A stretch of 64,000 bases of DNA, taken from positions 1-64,000 of the forward strand of contig NZ_CP007030.1 of assembly GCF_000227665.2 (NCBI RefSeq). Direction: 5' to 3'. A program made the position numbers and the translations under genes. A model generated the notes under the pieces. That model was not told where the DNA came from and ran no database searches. It worked only from the letters and a program-made list of their open reading frames with translations. Position 1 is the first letter of the stretch. Each line of letters begins with the position of its first letter. Positions 8,431 to 17,750 of the stretch are shown piece after piece. Source of the DNA: Thiomicrospira aerophila AL3 (lineage in GTDB: Bacteria > Pseudomonadota > Gammaproteobacteria > Thiomicrospirales > Thiomicrospiraceae).

Positions 8431-9675
8431 ATGCATAGTGTAGAACAGGCATTAAGCCATTTATTGGCTCAAGCCCAACCACAAACCGAAACTGAAACCC
8501 GTAGTCTAGTGGCCGCATTAGGATGTATTTTGGCTGAAACCATCGTTTCGCCTGTTAATGTCCCGCCGCATGATAACGCCATGATGGACGGCTATGCCGT
8601 GTATGTTGACGAAGCCAGCAACAGTACGAGCGACAGTGAGCGCGACTTCACGCAGCAGGCCTGGTCAATTAGCCAACGCATACCGGCGGGCACCGATCCT
8701 CAACCTCTTGCGCCCAATACAGTAGCACGAATTTTTACTGGCGCGCCGATTCCGGCGGGTGCGAATGCGGTGGTGATGCAGGAAGCGGCTGAAGTGATAG
8801 ACACCGAGCAAGATGACTTGCCACAAGTGCGCTTTACTCAAGCGGTTCAACCTGGTCAGTTTATTCGTCAAACAGGTGAAGATATTGCTCAAGGCGATGT
8901 GATTTTAACTGCCGGTACTCGTTTAACGCCACAAGCCCTCGCGTTGGCCGCTTCAGTGGGTCGTGCGCAAGTCGCGGTGTATCAGCCATTAAGAGTGGCC
9001 ACCTTTACCACCGGTGATGAGTTGTTAGCACCCGGCACGCCGCCTCAGCCCGGCAAAATTTACAATGCTAACCATACCACTATTGTGTCCTTGCTCACAC
9101 AGCATGGATTTGAGGTGGTCGATTTAGGTCAGGTTGAAGATAGCCTAGTCGCGACACAAGTTGCATTGCAACAGGCGGCTGAGCAAGCCGATGTGATTAT
9201 GACCACCGGTGGCGTATCCGTGGGTGAGGAAGACCATATCAAAGCAGCGGTGCAAAGTTTAGGTGAGTTGGATTTATGGCGCGTGCAAATGAAACCGGGT
9301 AAACCGCTGGCCTATGGCCGCGTGGGCAAAACGCCTTTTATTGGCTTGCCCGGTAACCCGGTATCCGCCTTTGCCACCTTTTGTTTGTTTGCCCGCCCTT
9401 ACCTATTAAAGATGCAAGGTCAGCAGACGGCTGCACTGCAAAAAATTTGGGTGCAAGCAGACTTTAACTGGCTAAAACCTGATGCGCGTCGTGAGTATGT
9501 GCGGGTGCAATTACACACCAGCGGGCAAGGTAGTTGGCTTAAGCTGTTTCCTAAACAAGGTTCAGGTGTGCTGACCTCAACTGTTTGGGCAGATGGTTTA
9601 GCGATAATCCCTGAAAACCAACAGATTCATCTCGGCGACTGGGTTGAATATTTGCCCTTTAACCAATTTAATTAA
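8431..9675 (+). CDS. moeA: Molybdopterin molybdenumtransferase MoeA
   Basis: Inserts molybdate into adenylylated molybdopterin. The 414-residue protein shows the MoeA start ([13 protein letters not shown]), the motif [19 protein letters not shown], the MPT-binding domain signature [12 protein letters not shown] and the metal-insertion segment LPGNPVSAF. moaC follows after 16 bases and is probably co-transcribed. The gene contains one CAGGCCTG palindrome. Confidence 0.95.
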   Translation: MHSVEQALSHLLAQAQPQTETETRSLVAALGCILAETIVSPVNVPPHDNAMMDGYAVYVDEASNSTSDSERDFTQQAWSISQRIPAGTDPQPLAPNTVARIFTGAPIPAGANAVVMQEAAEVIDTEQDDLPQVRFTQAVQPGQFIRQTGEDIAQGDVILTAGTRLTPQALALAASVGRAQVAVYQPLRVATFTTGDELLAPGTPPQPGKIYNANHTTIVSLLTQHGFEVVDLGQVEDSLVATQVALQQAAEQADVIMTTGGVSVGEEDHIKAAVQSLGELDLWRVQMKPGKPLAYGRVGKTPFIGLPGNPVSAFATFCLFARPYLLKMQGQQTAALQKIWVQADFNWLKPDARREYVRVQLHTSGQGSWLKLFPKQGSGVLTSTVWADGLAIIPENQQIHLGDWVEYLPFNQFN

Positions 9676-9691
9676 GCATAATCGAGAAAAA

Positions 9692-10165
9692 ATGAGCGAA
9701 TTAACCCATTTAGATGAACATGGCCAAGCCCGCATGGTAGATGTGAGTGATAAGTCGCTGACCGAGCGTATTGCACGAGCGCAAGCCCGTATTGTGATGC
9801 AACCAGAAACCTTGGCGATGATTGTTGAAGGCAAGCATAAAAAGGGCGATGTCCTCGCTACCGCCCGGATTGCAGGCATTATGGCGGCCAAGCGTACGCC
9901 GGATCTGATTCCGATGTGCCATCCATTACTACTGACGTCCGTGAAAGTTGAATTAACGCCCAATCTTCAGGATAGTGCCATTGATATTATTGCAACCTGT
10001 AAACTGGTGGGTCAAACGGGCGTTGAAATGGAAGCCTTAACGGCCGCCAGCGTCGCCGCTCTTACACTTTATGATATGTGTAAAGCCGTCGATAAAGGCA
10101 TGGTGATTGATCAGTTACAGTTACTTGAGAAAATCGGTGGTAAAAGCGGGCATTGGCAGCGCTAG
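9692..10165 (+). CDS. moaC: Cyclic pyranopterin monophosphate synthase MoaC
   Basis: Partner of MoaA in making cyclic pyranopterin monophosphate. With the start at 9692 it is 157 residues, as expected for MoaC; an in-frame upstream start at 9644 would overlap moeA. Family motifs [40 protein letters not shown] and the final GGKSGHW are all present. A GGCAGC/GCTGCC hairpin spans the stop codon at 10155-10172, without a clear T run. The next gene is convergent. Confidence 0.95.
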   Translation: MSELTHLDEHGQARMVDVSDKSLTERIARAQARIVMQPETLAMIVEGKHKKGDVLATARIAGIMAAKRTPDLIPMCHPLLLTSVKVELTPNLQDSAIDIIATCKLVGQTGVEMEALTAASVAALTLYDMCKAVDKGMVIDQLQLLEKIGGKSGHWQR

Positions 10166-10199
10166 GGCTGCCGTTGCGTTTAATCGGTCAGCGTCTGAG

Positions 10200-10388
10200 C
10201 TACTTGGTTTTACAGCTGTTAATACCAAAGGGTAAATACGCTGGACAAAAACGGAAAATACCGGTTAAGAGCGGCACAATACCAATATAACCCAACATAC
10301 CGATCACACCGGTTGCGGCCAAGACAATCAGCAATGCGCCGCCAATAATGCGAACCATCCGATCGAGTGTACCAACATTTACAGGCAT
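10200..10388 (-). CDS. Small DUF2892-type membrane protein
   Basis: A 62-residue protein with the pattern of DUF2892 (YgaP-like inner membrane) proteins: an N-terminal NVGTLDRMVRIIGG, two hydrophobic helices and a C-terminal CPAYLPFGINSC. The two cysteines fit that family. A very strong AAAGGAGG ribosome binding site precedes the ATG. It lies 33 bases after purT on the same strand and may be the last gene of that transcript. The function is unknown; related domains are often fused to or located beside rhodaneses, which are not seen here. Confidence 0.8.
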   Translation of the reverse strand: MPVNVGTLDRMVRIIGGALLIVLAATGVIGMLGYIGIVPLLTGIFRFCPAYLPFGINSCKTK

Positions 10389-10421
10389 AGTAACCTCCTT
10401 TAAACAGGGTTTAAATAATCG

Positions 10422-11603
10422 TTAAAAACGGACGTTAACCTGCTTTACCACCGCGTTTGCTTTTGCAATCGCGTCTTCAATCGTCTCAGCGCGCGCAAGC
10501 GCGACGCCCATGCGTCGGCGGCCAGCGATCTCAGGTTTACCAAATAAACGTAACTGGGTATCCGGTGCGGCCAAAGCCGCATCCAGCCCACCAAAAGCGG
10601 TTTGTGTTGAATGTCCGGTGGGTAATATCACGCTTGACGCTGATGGCCCATGCTGGGTGATATTAGGAATGGGCAAGCCCAAAATAGCCCGCACATGCAA
10701 CGCAAACTCAGACAAGTCTTGTGAAATAAGGGTCACCAAGCCGGTATCATGCGGACGGGGTGAGACTTCACTAAAGATCACCTCATCCCCTTTAACAAAT
10801 AATTCAACACCAAACAAACCACGGCCACCTAGTGCCGCAGTGACTGCTTCGGCCATCTGTTGGGCATCCGCTAAGGCTTTTGCAGTCATGGGGTGAGGTT
10901 GCCAAGACTGACGATAATCACCGTCCACCTGAATATGGCCAATCGGCTGACAAAACGCCGTGCCATCACGGTGGCGAATCGTTAACAGGGTAATTTCATA
11001 ATCAAAATCAACAAACCCTTCAACAATCACCTTACCCTGCCCAGCGCGTCCACCCTCCTGAGCATATTGCCAGGCCTGCTGAATATCCGCCGCCGTTTTA
11101 ACTACACTCTGCCCTTTGCCAGACGAGCTCATAATGGGTTTGACAACACAAGGCATACCGATGTCTGCAATCGCCTGCTCAAATTCGGCCAGGGTTTGCG
11201 CAAAAGCATAGGGCGAAGTGCGCAAACCGAGCGTTTCAGCAGCTAACCGGCGAATGCCTTCACGGTTCATAGTCAGCTGGGTCGCTTTCGCGGTGGGAAT
11301 CACCTGAAAGCCTTCTGCTTCCAGTTCAGCTAAGGTGTCGGTCGCAATGGCTTCAATTTCAGGCACAATGTAGTGAGGTTGTTCTTGTTCGATGACTTGG
11401 CGTAATGCCGCACCATCGAGCATATTAATAACATGGCTGCGATCAGCGACTTGCATTGCCGGCGCATTGGCATAGCGATCCACGGCAATCACCTCAACGC
11501 CAAGGCGTTGTAATTCAATTACCACTTCTTTGCCGAGTTCACCTGAGCCGCATAACATTACCCGTGTCGCGGTGGCGGAAAAAGGGGTACCTAGTGTCAC
11601 CAT
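10422..11603 (-). CDS. purT: Formate-dependent phosphoribosylglycinamide formyltransferase PurT
   Basis: ATP-grasp enzyme that formylates GAR with formate in purine synthesis. The 393-residue length is typical. It shows the N-terminal nucleotide-binding fold ([21 protein letters not shown]), the ATP-grasp loop [11 protein letters not shown], and the active-site segment [27 protein letters not shown]. It starts 3 bases after the mtnN stop, so luxS-mtnN-purT form one minus-strand operon. It contains one CAGGCCTG site read as Gln-Ala-Trp. Confidence 0.96.
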   Translation of the reverse strand: MVTLGTPFSATATRVMLCGSGELGKEVVIELQRLGVEVIAVDRYANAPAMQVADRSHVINMLDGAALRQVIEQEQPHYIVPEIEAIATDTLAELEAEGFQVIPTAKATQLTMNREGIRRLAAETLGLRTSPYAFAQTLAEFEQAIADIGMPCVVKPIMSSSGKGQSVVKTAADIQQAWQYAQEGGRAGQGKVIVEGFVDFDYEITLLTIRHRDGTAFCQPIGHIQVDGDYRQSWQPHPMTAKALADAQQMAEAVTAALGGRGLFGVELFVKGDEVIFSEVSPRPHDTGLVTLISQDLSEFALHVRAILGLPIPNITQHGPSASSVILPTGHSTQTAFGGLDAALAAPDTQLRLFGKPEIAGRRRMGVALARAETIEDAIAKANAVVKQVNVRF

Positions 11604-11606
11604 AGC

Positions 11607-12329
11607 TTATCCTTTAAATTGATTAATCATCGCCACAATCACCCGAGTAGAGTGGTCGGCGGCTTGGGCTAAAAAGGCCTCGAACGCGACTACGTTTTCC
11701 TTGCCGGCAATATCCGAAAGCGCGCGGATAATTACAAACGGCATCTCAAACTGATGACAAACCTGGGCCACCGCAGCGGCTTCCATTTCGCAGGCAATCA
11801 TCTCGGGAAACTTGGTGCGGGTGTTTGTAACGTCATCGAGTTGATGAACAAAACGATCGCCTGTCGCAATCAAACCATGCATATGAGTCACTTCATCCAG
11901 GCTTTCGATGGCACGTTTTGCTAAGTCAATCAGTTGATCATCCGGCAAAAAACAGGCTGGCAGGCCTGGTATTTGACCATGCGCATAGCCAAAGGGAGTG
12001 ACATCCACATCGTGGTGGCACACCGAGCTACTAATAACAATATCGCCCACCTCTAAATCGGTATGAAAGCCACCGGCTGAACCGGTATTGATCACGGCAC
12101 GCGGCGCAAAACGATCAATTAAAATCGCAGTACTCATCGCGGCATTCACCTTACCAATGCCCGAACGTAACAGCACGACTGGCTGCCCCGCTATCTTGCC
12201 ATGATAATATTCAAAACCGGCTATTTTAGTTGTTTGGCGATCTTCGAGTTGTTCACGTAATAACACCACCTCTTCTTCCATCGCGGCAATCACCGCAATA
12301 GGCGCCAATTGGGCTAGCGCTTGACTCAT
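11607..12329 (-). CDS. mtnN: 5'-methylthioadenosine/S-adenosylhomocysteine nucleosidase
   Basis: Cleaves adenine from methylthioadenosine and S-adenosylhomocysteine in the activated methyl cycle, giving the substrate of LuxS. The 240-residue protein has the nucleoside phosphorylase fold: [10 protein letters not shown] at the N-terminus, VINTGSAGG, the specificity segment [11 protein letters not shown] and the catalytic aspartate in IRALSDIAG. Its ATG overlaps the luxS TGA (ATGA), so translation is coupled. Confidence 0.95.
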   Translation of the reverse strand: MSQALAQLAPIAVIAAMEEEVVLLREQLEDRQTTKIAGFEYYHGKIAGQPVVLLRSGIGKVNAAMSTAILIDRFAPRAVINTGSAGGFHTDLEVGDIVISSSVCHHDVDVTPFGYAHGQIPGLPACFLPDDQLIDLAKRAIESLDEVTHMHGLIATGDRFVHQLDDVTNTRTKFPEMIACEMEAAAVAQVCHQFEMPFVIIRALSDIAGKENVVAFEAFLAQAADHSTRVIVAMINQFKG

Positions 12330-12847
12330 ACTGCGTTGCCTAATTCACGCAATTTGTCGGCAGGTAATAACAAATCTTCGTTTTTCATCACGCCAATGTT
12401 ATGGTCAATAATGCCCTGAGCAATCGCTTTGGCCTCATCTAACGAATGCATGGTGCAAGTACCACATTGATAGACATTTAGCTCTGGAATATCCGCTTCG
12501 GATTTCACCGCCAACACATCGTGCATAGCAGCTAACCAGGCCTGGGCGACCCGCTGCTCATCTGGCTCACCAATAAGGCTCATATAAAAACCGGTACGAC
12601 AGCCCATGGGCGACACATCAATAATTTCAACGCCATCACCGTTTAGATGCTGGCGAATAAACCCAGCAAACAAATGCTCAAGGGTGTGAATGCCTCGCTC
12701 ACCTAAAATGTCCTTATTTGGACGGCAAAAACGTAAATCAAACACCGTGATGGTGTCACCTTTCGGTGAGGTCATGGTTTTGGCAACGCGCACAGCGGGT
12801 GCGGGCATAATGGTATGGTCAACGCGGAAACTATCGAGTAATGGCAT
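12326..12847 (-). CDS. luxS: S-ribosylhomocysteine lyase LuxS
   Basis: Splits S-ribosylhomocysteine into homocysteine and the autoinducer-2 precursor. Starting at MPLLDSF (12847) the protein is 173 residues. The metal site HTLEH (His54, Glu57, His58) and the C-terminal cysteine in GTCTMHS are present. This start is supported by TTGGAG upstream on the minus strand; a longer frame to 12922 has no such site. First gene of the luxS-mtnN-purT group. AI-2 output or simple methyl-cycle recycling cannot be told apart here. Confidence 0.96.
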   Translation of the reverse strand: MPLLDSFRVDHTIMPAPAVRVAKTMTSPKGDTITVFDLRFCRPNKDILGERGIHTLEHLFAGFIRQHLNGDGVEIIDVSPMGCRTGFYMSLIGEPDEQRVAQAWLAAMHDVLAVKSEADIPELNVYQCGTCTMHSLDEAKAIAQGIIDHNIGVMKNEDLLLPADKLRELGNAV

Positions 12848-12969
12848 AAATCTTCTCCAATAAAATTTAGATTTTAACAAATGCACCGCTTTTGGGTGAT
12901 GAATCTTGGTTTGTTTACACAAATGCGTATAAACTAGCCTAAATCACAAAGGGTTATTAAGGAGAAACG

Positions 12970-13125
12970 ATGGGATTTGAAACACTATTCTTATTGGCTG
13001 TGGGTGGCTTTTTAATTGGTTATAGTTTGTTTGATCGCGAAAAAGGCAAACTCGTGCGCGGTTTTGTGGCCTTTTTTGGCTTGGCGTTTTTATCAGGCGC
13101 GGTGGTAAGCTACTTGTATTTATAG
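12970..13125 (+). CDS. Small membrane protein, 51 residues
   Basis: A short open frame translates to MGFETLFLLAVGGFLIGY...LSGAVVSYLYL. It has two hydrophobic segments (about residues 4-20 and 31-50) separated by a charged loop FDREKGKLVRG, a hairpin membrane topology. TTAAGGAG at 12957-12964 gives a well-placed ribosome binding site, and a bidirectional terminator follows 25 bases after the stop. It is divergent from luxS. I do not recognise a family. The ribosome binding site, terminator and membrane-like composition support it being real. Confidence 0.65.
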   Translation: MGFETLFLLAVGGFLIGYSLFDREKGKLVRGFVAFFGLAFLSGAVVSYLYL

Positions 13126-13150
13126 TGAAGTGCACTTTTGGGCAGACGAA

Positions 13151-13177
13151 AAAAAACCCTCAATTAAGAGGGTTTTT
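13151..13177. terminator. Bidirectional terminator between small membrane gene and tRNAs
   Basis: AAAAACCCTC and GAGGGTTTTT flank a 6-base AATTAA loop. The A run on one side and T run on the other let it serve the plus-strand small gene and the minus-strand tRNA transcript. Confidence 0.85.
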
Positions 13178-13186
13178 AACATAATG

Positions 13187-13267
13187 TGCGAGCGGAGAGA
13201 CTCGAACTCTCACACCGAGGGCGCCAGAACCTAAATCTGGTGTGTCTACCAATTCCACCACGCTCGC
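13187..13267 (-). tRNA. tRNA-Leu (anticodon TAG)
   Basis: The minus strand gives acceptor GCGAGCG/CGCTCGC, an anticodon stem CCAGA/TCTGG with loop TTTAGGT (anticodon TAG), a long variable arm typical of class II tRNAs and a T loop GTTCGAGTC. The CCA end is not encoded: after the discriminator A the genome reads CAT. Confidence 0.95.
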
Positions 13268-13312
13268 AATTCGGTTTGAACAAGGCTTAAAAACATCGTT
13301 CAGAATTTTGAA

Positions 13313-13388
13313 TGGTGGCTGCACCTGGAATCGAACCAGGGACACACGGATTTTCAATCCGTTGCTCTACCAACTGAGCTATGCAGCC
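13313..13388 (-). tRNA. tRNA-Phe (anticodon GAA)
   Basis: The minus strand gives acceptor GGCTGCA/TGCAGCC, D arm AGCTCAGTTGGTAGAGC, anticodon stem ACGGA/TCCGT with loop TTGAAAA (anticodon GAA), and T arm CCTGGTTCGATTCCAGG. CCA is encoded. It lies 45 bases upstream of tRNA-Leu in the transcript. Confidence 0.96.
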
Positions 13389-13405
13389 AAATAACAAGTT
13401 GGCGT

Positions 13406-13434
13406 ATTATAGATAGGGGGTTTAGCCCTGTCAA
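13406..13434 (-). promoter_or_regulatory. Consensus sigma-70 promoter of the tRNA operon
   Basis: On the minus strand a perfect -35 TTGACA (13434-13429) and a perfect -10 TATAAT (13411-13406) are separated by exactly 17 bases. Transcription would start just ahead of tRNA-Phe and read on into tRNA-Leu. The bases after the -10 (ACGCC) are GC-rich, as in stringently controlled stable-RNA promoters. Confidence 0.85.
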
Positions 13435-13563
13435 ATGGTATTTGAAAAAAATGTTAAAAATGATCAGATACATGCGAGACTATAAAATGTAGGTCTATTT
13501 TTTTGGTCATTGATCACTATTACGCTGATTGCGCCTATTTATTTAACAATTATTGAGGGCACC

Positions 13564-14751
13564 ATGCCATTTTCTGAGAAGTTTCAAAAAACAGCTGTGA
13601 TCAACTTTCGTATTCTGATGCTAGTAAACTTAATATTCCTCGTTTTAGCACTTTTTGCTAATTTTTGGTTAGAACGGTGGGCTTTACTTATTATTCATGC
13701 TATCACGGGGTTAGCTTTTCTAATGCTATATGGTATGAGTAATCTTAGGCCAAATTATCAAGGATATCCTAGAATTTATTTGGCGATTATGGCTGCATAT
13801 TTTTATAGTTTTTTTTGGTATGGCCATATTGATACCTACGATTTGATTTGGTTGCTGTTGTTTCCACCGTTAGTTGCTTTTTTAATTGAAAAGGATCGTG
13901 AACTAATATTGTGGCAGGGCGGATTTATTTTAGGTGTATTCATCTTCTTTATCGCAGCCATGCAAGATGTTTGGGGTCTTGTTTATCCACCCATGCTAAT
14001 AGGTGCAGTACTTTTTTCAAATAGCTTTATTAGTGTTCTGTCTTGGTTTAACCATCGCTACAAGGCACGATTTTATGCCGCTCAAGAGGCTTTTCAAAAC
14101 GTCTTAGAGCAACGAGTAGAGCAGGCTACACAAACGATTAGAAAATTAAATGATGAACTAGAGGTTTCGCAGCGCGATGTAGTGATGCGTCTAGGTGAGA
14201 TTTGTGAAGTTCGATCGAAAGAAACAGGTCAGCATGTGCAGCGTGTCTCTGAGTATAGTCGAAGGTTGGCTGAACTTATCAATCTGCCTGAGGATGAGGT
14301 CCAGCTCATTCAGGATGCTTCGCCTTTACATGACGTGGGTAAAGTTGCGATTCCTGACAATATACTTAATAAGCCAGGCCGTTATGATGAGCGTGAATAT
14401 AGCATAATGAAAGAGCATGCCAACATTGGTTATAAACTATTAAATAGCTCACCACAACCATTATTACAGGCTGCAGCTATAATCGCACGAGATCATCACG
14501 AGTGGTGGAATGGTAAAGGATATCCCAACCATAAAGCACAAGAAAATATACACATTTACGGTCGAATTGTAGCGATTGCAGATGTTTTTGATGCGCTTTC
14601 CTTTGAACGTATATATAAGCCAGCTTGGTCAGACGATAAAATTCTCGCGTTGTTTAACGAGCAGTGTGGTGTCCAATTTGATCCAAGGCTTTGCCAATTG
14701 TTTTTAGACCATTACGATGAATTTATAGCCTTGCGAAAAAAGTTTTGCTAG
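13564..14751 (+). CDS. Membrane HD-GYP domain protein (c-di-GMP phosphodiesterase), copy 1
   Basis: 395 residues from ATG 13564, which has GAGGG upstream; a TTG at 13510 is in frame but less likely. About six hydrophobic segments fill the first 170 residues, then a short coiled coil (EQRVEQATQTIRKLNDELEVSQ), then a HD-GYP domain. The metal-binding HD is His256-Asp257 in HDVGKVAIPD, followed by EHANIGY, ARDHHEWWNGKGYP with the GYP motif, and AIADVFDAL. The intact motifs predict hydrolysis of c-di-GMP to GMP. A close paralogue lies at 21252. Confidence 0.9.
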   Translation: MPFSEKFQKTAVINFRILMLVNLIFLVLALFANFWLERWALLIIHAITGLAFLMLYGMSNLRPNYQGYPRIYLAIMAAYFYSFFWYGHIDTYDLIWLLLFPPLVAFLIEKDRELILWQGGFILGVFIFFIAAMQDVWGLVYPPMLIGAVLFSNSFISVLSWFNHRYKARFYAAQEAFQNVLEQRVEQATQTIRKLNDELEVSQRDVVMRLGEICEVRSKETGQHVQRVSEYSRRLAELINLPEDEVQLIQDASPLHDVGKVAIPDNILNKPGRYDEREYSIMKEHANIGYKLLNSSPQPLLQAAAIIARDHHEWWNGKGYPNHKAQENIHIYGRIVAIADVFDALSFERIYKPAWSDDKILALFNEQCGVQFDPRLCQLFLDHYDEFIALRKKFC

Positions 14752-14930
14752 ATTGAAAGGTTTAAACTAGTCATCATTATTGGTAGATGTACTCATTTAA
14801 GCACTGTCACCGCAGCGTAATTAATAACCTAAATGGGCTGCCTTGCCATGTGATTTAAAGCAATTAATTTCTAGTGTAGCGAAATAGTTTTTGTTAGAGT
14901 GAAGCTATGCATCTTAGAGGGTAGCATGCC

Positions 14931-16058
14931 ATGAAAATTCGATTTGATAAGCTAGGTTGCAAAGAAGTGTTTGCCCAGTTAGCTAATGAGTTATTGGCTG
15001 AAGATGATGTTCAGGGCCTGATGGTATTGGCCTGTGATGGTAACGATTGGGCCGCCGACGTACTTGACCCGATTATTCAAGCGTTTGATAAGCCTGTTTT
15101 TGGGGGGCTATTTCCGCAGATTATTCATGCACAACAAAATTATGCTAAAGGGACGTTGCTAATTGGATTGCCTAAGCGTCCAGATATTATTTGCGTGCAA
15201 GGTTTAAGTGATGCTGATGCAGACTATGATCAACAACTGGATGTCTATGCAGAACAATGGGATACAGCTCAACACGAAGCCACTCTCGTGGTATTTGTGG
15301 ACGGTTTGAGCAAACGTATTTCAGCTTTAGTCCAGTCGTTATTTTTTACTTTCGGCTTAGAGCAAAACTTTATTGGTGGGGGAGCCGGTTCGCTTTCATT
15401 TCAGCAAAAACCTTGTCTTATTACGCCTGATGGCTTAGTTGCAGATGTGGCTTTGGTCGCTCGTTTGCCTCTACAAAGCGGCGTAGGTGTCGCTCATGGT
15501 TGGATGCCGATTAGTGATGGAATGAAGGTCACTGAGTCAGATCGAAACGTTATCAAAACTATTGAGTGGCGTCCTGCATTTGAGGTGTATCGTGAGTTGG
15601 TTGAAGCTAATAGTGGTCAAACCTTTAGGGATACGAATTTCTTTGATATTGCCAAAGGTTACCCGTTTGGTATTGGTAAGTTTGGCACCGAGGTGGTGGT
15701 CAGAGATCCTTTAATGACGGATGCCGAAGGCGGCATGGTGTGTGTTGGTGAAGTACCGCAAGGCTCCTTTGTTAAAATATTAAAAGGAACCCCAGAGTCG
15801 TTGTTAAGTGCGGCGAATAAGGCTAGAGAATTGGCTGAAGCCTCGATACCAGGTGAGCAAAATGGTCAGGAAATGGCTTTTTTTATTGATTGCATTTCAC
15901 GGGTATTGTTTTTAGAGGAGGGTATTGCTGAAGAGTTTGCTGTAGCTGCCGCGGGACGAACCTTATTTGGTGCGTTAACTTTAGGTGAAATAGCGAACAA
16001 CGGTCAGGATTATCTCGAGTTCTATAACAAAACGGCTGTACTCGGCCTACTGAGGTAA
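14931..16058 (+). CDS. FIST-domain sensor protein, NosP-like
   Basis: 375 residues without signal peptide or membrane segment. The N-terminal FIST domain (about 25-220) is followed by the FIST C-terminal domain (about 225-360) containing FFIDCISRVLF. FIST proteins of the NosP group bind heme, sense nitric oxide and inhibit a histidine kinase encoded next to them, controlling biofilm formation in Pseudomonas, Vibrio, Shewanella and Legionella. Here a hybrid kinase starts 3 bases after the stop and c-di-GMP enzymes surround the pair, which fits. Heme binding itself cannot be read from the sequence, so NosP is an inference. Confidence 0.75.
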   Translation: MKIRFDKLGCKEVFAQLANELLAEDDVQGLMVLACDGNDWAADVLDPIIQAFDKPVFGGLFPQIIHAQQNYAKGTLLIGLPKRPDIICVQGLSDADADYDQQLDVYAEQWDTAQHEATLVVFVDGLSKRISALVQSLFFTFGLEQNFIGGGAGSLSFQQKPCLITPDGLVADVALVARLPLQSGVGVAHGWMPISDGMKVTESDRNVIKTIEWRPAFEVYRELVEANSGQTFRDTNFFDIAKGYPFGIGKFGTEVVVRDPLMTDAEGGMVCVGEVPQGSFVKILKGTPESLLSAANKARELAEASIPGEQNGQEMAFFIDCISRVLFLEEGIAEEFAVAAAGRTLFGALTLGEIANNGQDYLEFYNKTAVLGLLR

Positions 16059-16061
16059 GCC

Positions 16062-17750
16062 ATGAATAATTTAGACGAAACTGAAATTCTTTATGAGATT
16101 TCTTTATCGCTAGGCAGCAGTCTTGACCTCACCAAAATGCTAAGAGAAGCCATGGCAACGATTATGCGCACCCTGAATTGTAGTGGCGCACAAACTTTGC
16201 AGGCCATCAGCTCAGACGATAGCCTTGACAATAAAGCAGGCCAATTAGTTTGGAAGCCGGTTTGTACATTGCCCCGTACCTTAGATCGTAGTGCGAGTTA
16301 CCTTGCTTTTTTAGCGGCCGCTGAATTACCAAGCTTGGAGACTGTTCGTGCAGAATGGGAGCAATCGCTTCCCAAAGTCCAGCAGATTGAAAATACTCGT
16401 TACATCCTGTTTAATTTGCCCCAATTTGGTGTGTTAGCGCTCGAACTGCGTGGGGCGGATTTAACGCATAGCCTACAAAAGTCATTACAGGTGTTGATGA
16501 ATAAGCTGGCGCATGCAGCACATGCATGTCTCTACGAAGTGGAGTTACAGCGACAAATTGAAGCGGCCAAGGCGGCGAGTATTGCTAAAAGTCAATTTTT
16601 GGCCAATATGAGTCATGAGCTGCGCACCCCGATGAATGGTGTAATAGGCATGACGGATTTGTTATTGCTAACCCCCTTAAATACAAAGCAGCAACGCTAT
16701 GTGGATATTGTCAAATCCAGTGGTCAGTCGTTACTCGCTATTATCAATGATATTTTAGATTTCTCGAAGATTGAAGCGGGTATGCTCAATCTTGAAGTCA
16801 TCGACTTTGACCTGCAGCAGGTTTTAGATGATCTCGTAGCAGGCCTGGTGTTTAAAGCGCAAGAAAAAGACCTTAAGCTCGAACTGCTGATTGATGAGCA
16901 AGTGCCAAAGCGAATCAAAGGGGATCCAGGGCGTCTTAAGCAAATTCTGCTGAATCTAGTCGGGAATGCGGTGAAGTTTACGCCAAAAGGCAAGGTGGTC
17001 GTCAGCGTCACTCTAACAGATGAGCAACCTCAGCAAAGCACTGATGTGCAATTACACTTTAGGGTGACTGATACGGGTATTGGCATTCCGCCCGATAAGC
17101 TTGACAGATTATTTCAAGAGTTTAGTCAGGTGGACCCATCGCATACGCGTCAATATGGCGGCACAGGATTAGGCTTGGCTATTTCAAAGCAATTGGCGGA
17201 GTTGATGGGCGGCGCAATAGGTGTCAACAGTATCCCAGGTGAAGGTTCAACTTTTTGGTTCACCGCTTGTTTTAGCAAACAAGCGGTAAGGCCAACATTG
17301 AATAAGGCAGCTACCATTGCTCAGGATAGTTTGCCAACATTTAATCATCAAACGGTGCATATTTTATTAGCAGAGGATAATCTGATTAATCAAAAAGTAG
17401 CTTTGGGTATTTTACAAATGATGGGGTTGAGTGCGGATGTGGTAGCCAATGGTCAGGAAGCACTTGAAGCAGTTAAGGTACAGCAGTATGATTTGGTGTT
17501 AATGGATGTGCAGATGCCAGTCATGGATGGATTAGAAGCAACGCATCATCTTCGCGATGCCGCATCCCTATATTACCGTCCAAATTTGCCAATCATCGCC
17601 ATGACCGCAAATGCAATGCAGGGTGATAAAGAAAGCTGTTTAAAAGTAGGGATGAATGACTACATGACTAAGCCGGTATCACCGGCTGTATTAGCCACAC
17701 TGCTGCAACAGTGGTTGCCCGATCAGGCGGTAATCAAAAAACAGAATTAA
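16062..17750 (+). CDS. Soluble hybrid histidine kinase, partner of the FIST protein (NahK-like)
   Basis: 562 residues, no clear membrane segment. The N-terminal 150 residues resemble a GAF-type region without a recognised ligand motif. A dimerisation and phosphoacceptor domain follows, with His185 in [11 protein letters not shown], then a full ATPase domain ([26 protein letters not shown]), then a receiver domain with Asp482 in [13 protein letters not shown] and lysine in YMTKP. It lacks its own Hpt, so a separate Hpt protein is needed; one is encoded at 61853. It overlaps the convergent GGDEF-EAL gene by 4 bases at the 3' end. Confidence 0.9.
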   Translation: MNNLDETEILYEISLSLGSSLDLTKMLREAMATIMRTLNCSGAQTLQAISSDDSLDNKAGQLVWKPVCTLPRTLDRSASYLAFLAAAELPSLETVRAEWEQSLPKVQQIENTRYILFNLPQFGVLALELRGADLTHSLQKSLQVLMNKLAHAAHACLYEVELQRQIEAAKAASIAKSQFLANMSHELRTPMNGVIGMTDLLLLTPLNTKQQRYVDIVKSSGQSLLAIINDILDFSKIEAGMLNLEVIDFDLQQVLDDLVAGLVFKAQEKDLKLELLIDEQVPKRIKGDPGRLKQILLNLVGNAVKFTPKGKVVVSVTLTDEQPQQSTDVQLHFRVTDTGIGIPPDKLDRLFQEFSQVDPSHTRQYGGTGLGLAISKQLAELMGGAIGVNSIPGEGSTFWFTACFSKQAVRPTLNKAATIAQDSLPTFNHQTVHILLAEDNLINQKVALGILQMMGLSADVVANGQEALEAVKVQQYDLVLMDVQMPVMDGLEATHHLRDAASLYYRPNLPIIAMTANAMQGDKESCLKVGMNDYMTKPVSPAVLATLLQQWLPDQAVIKKQN

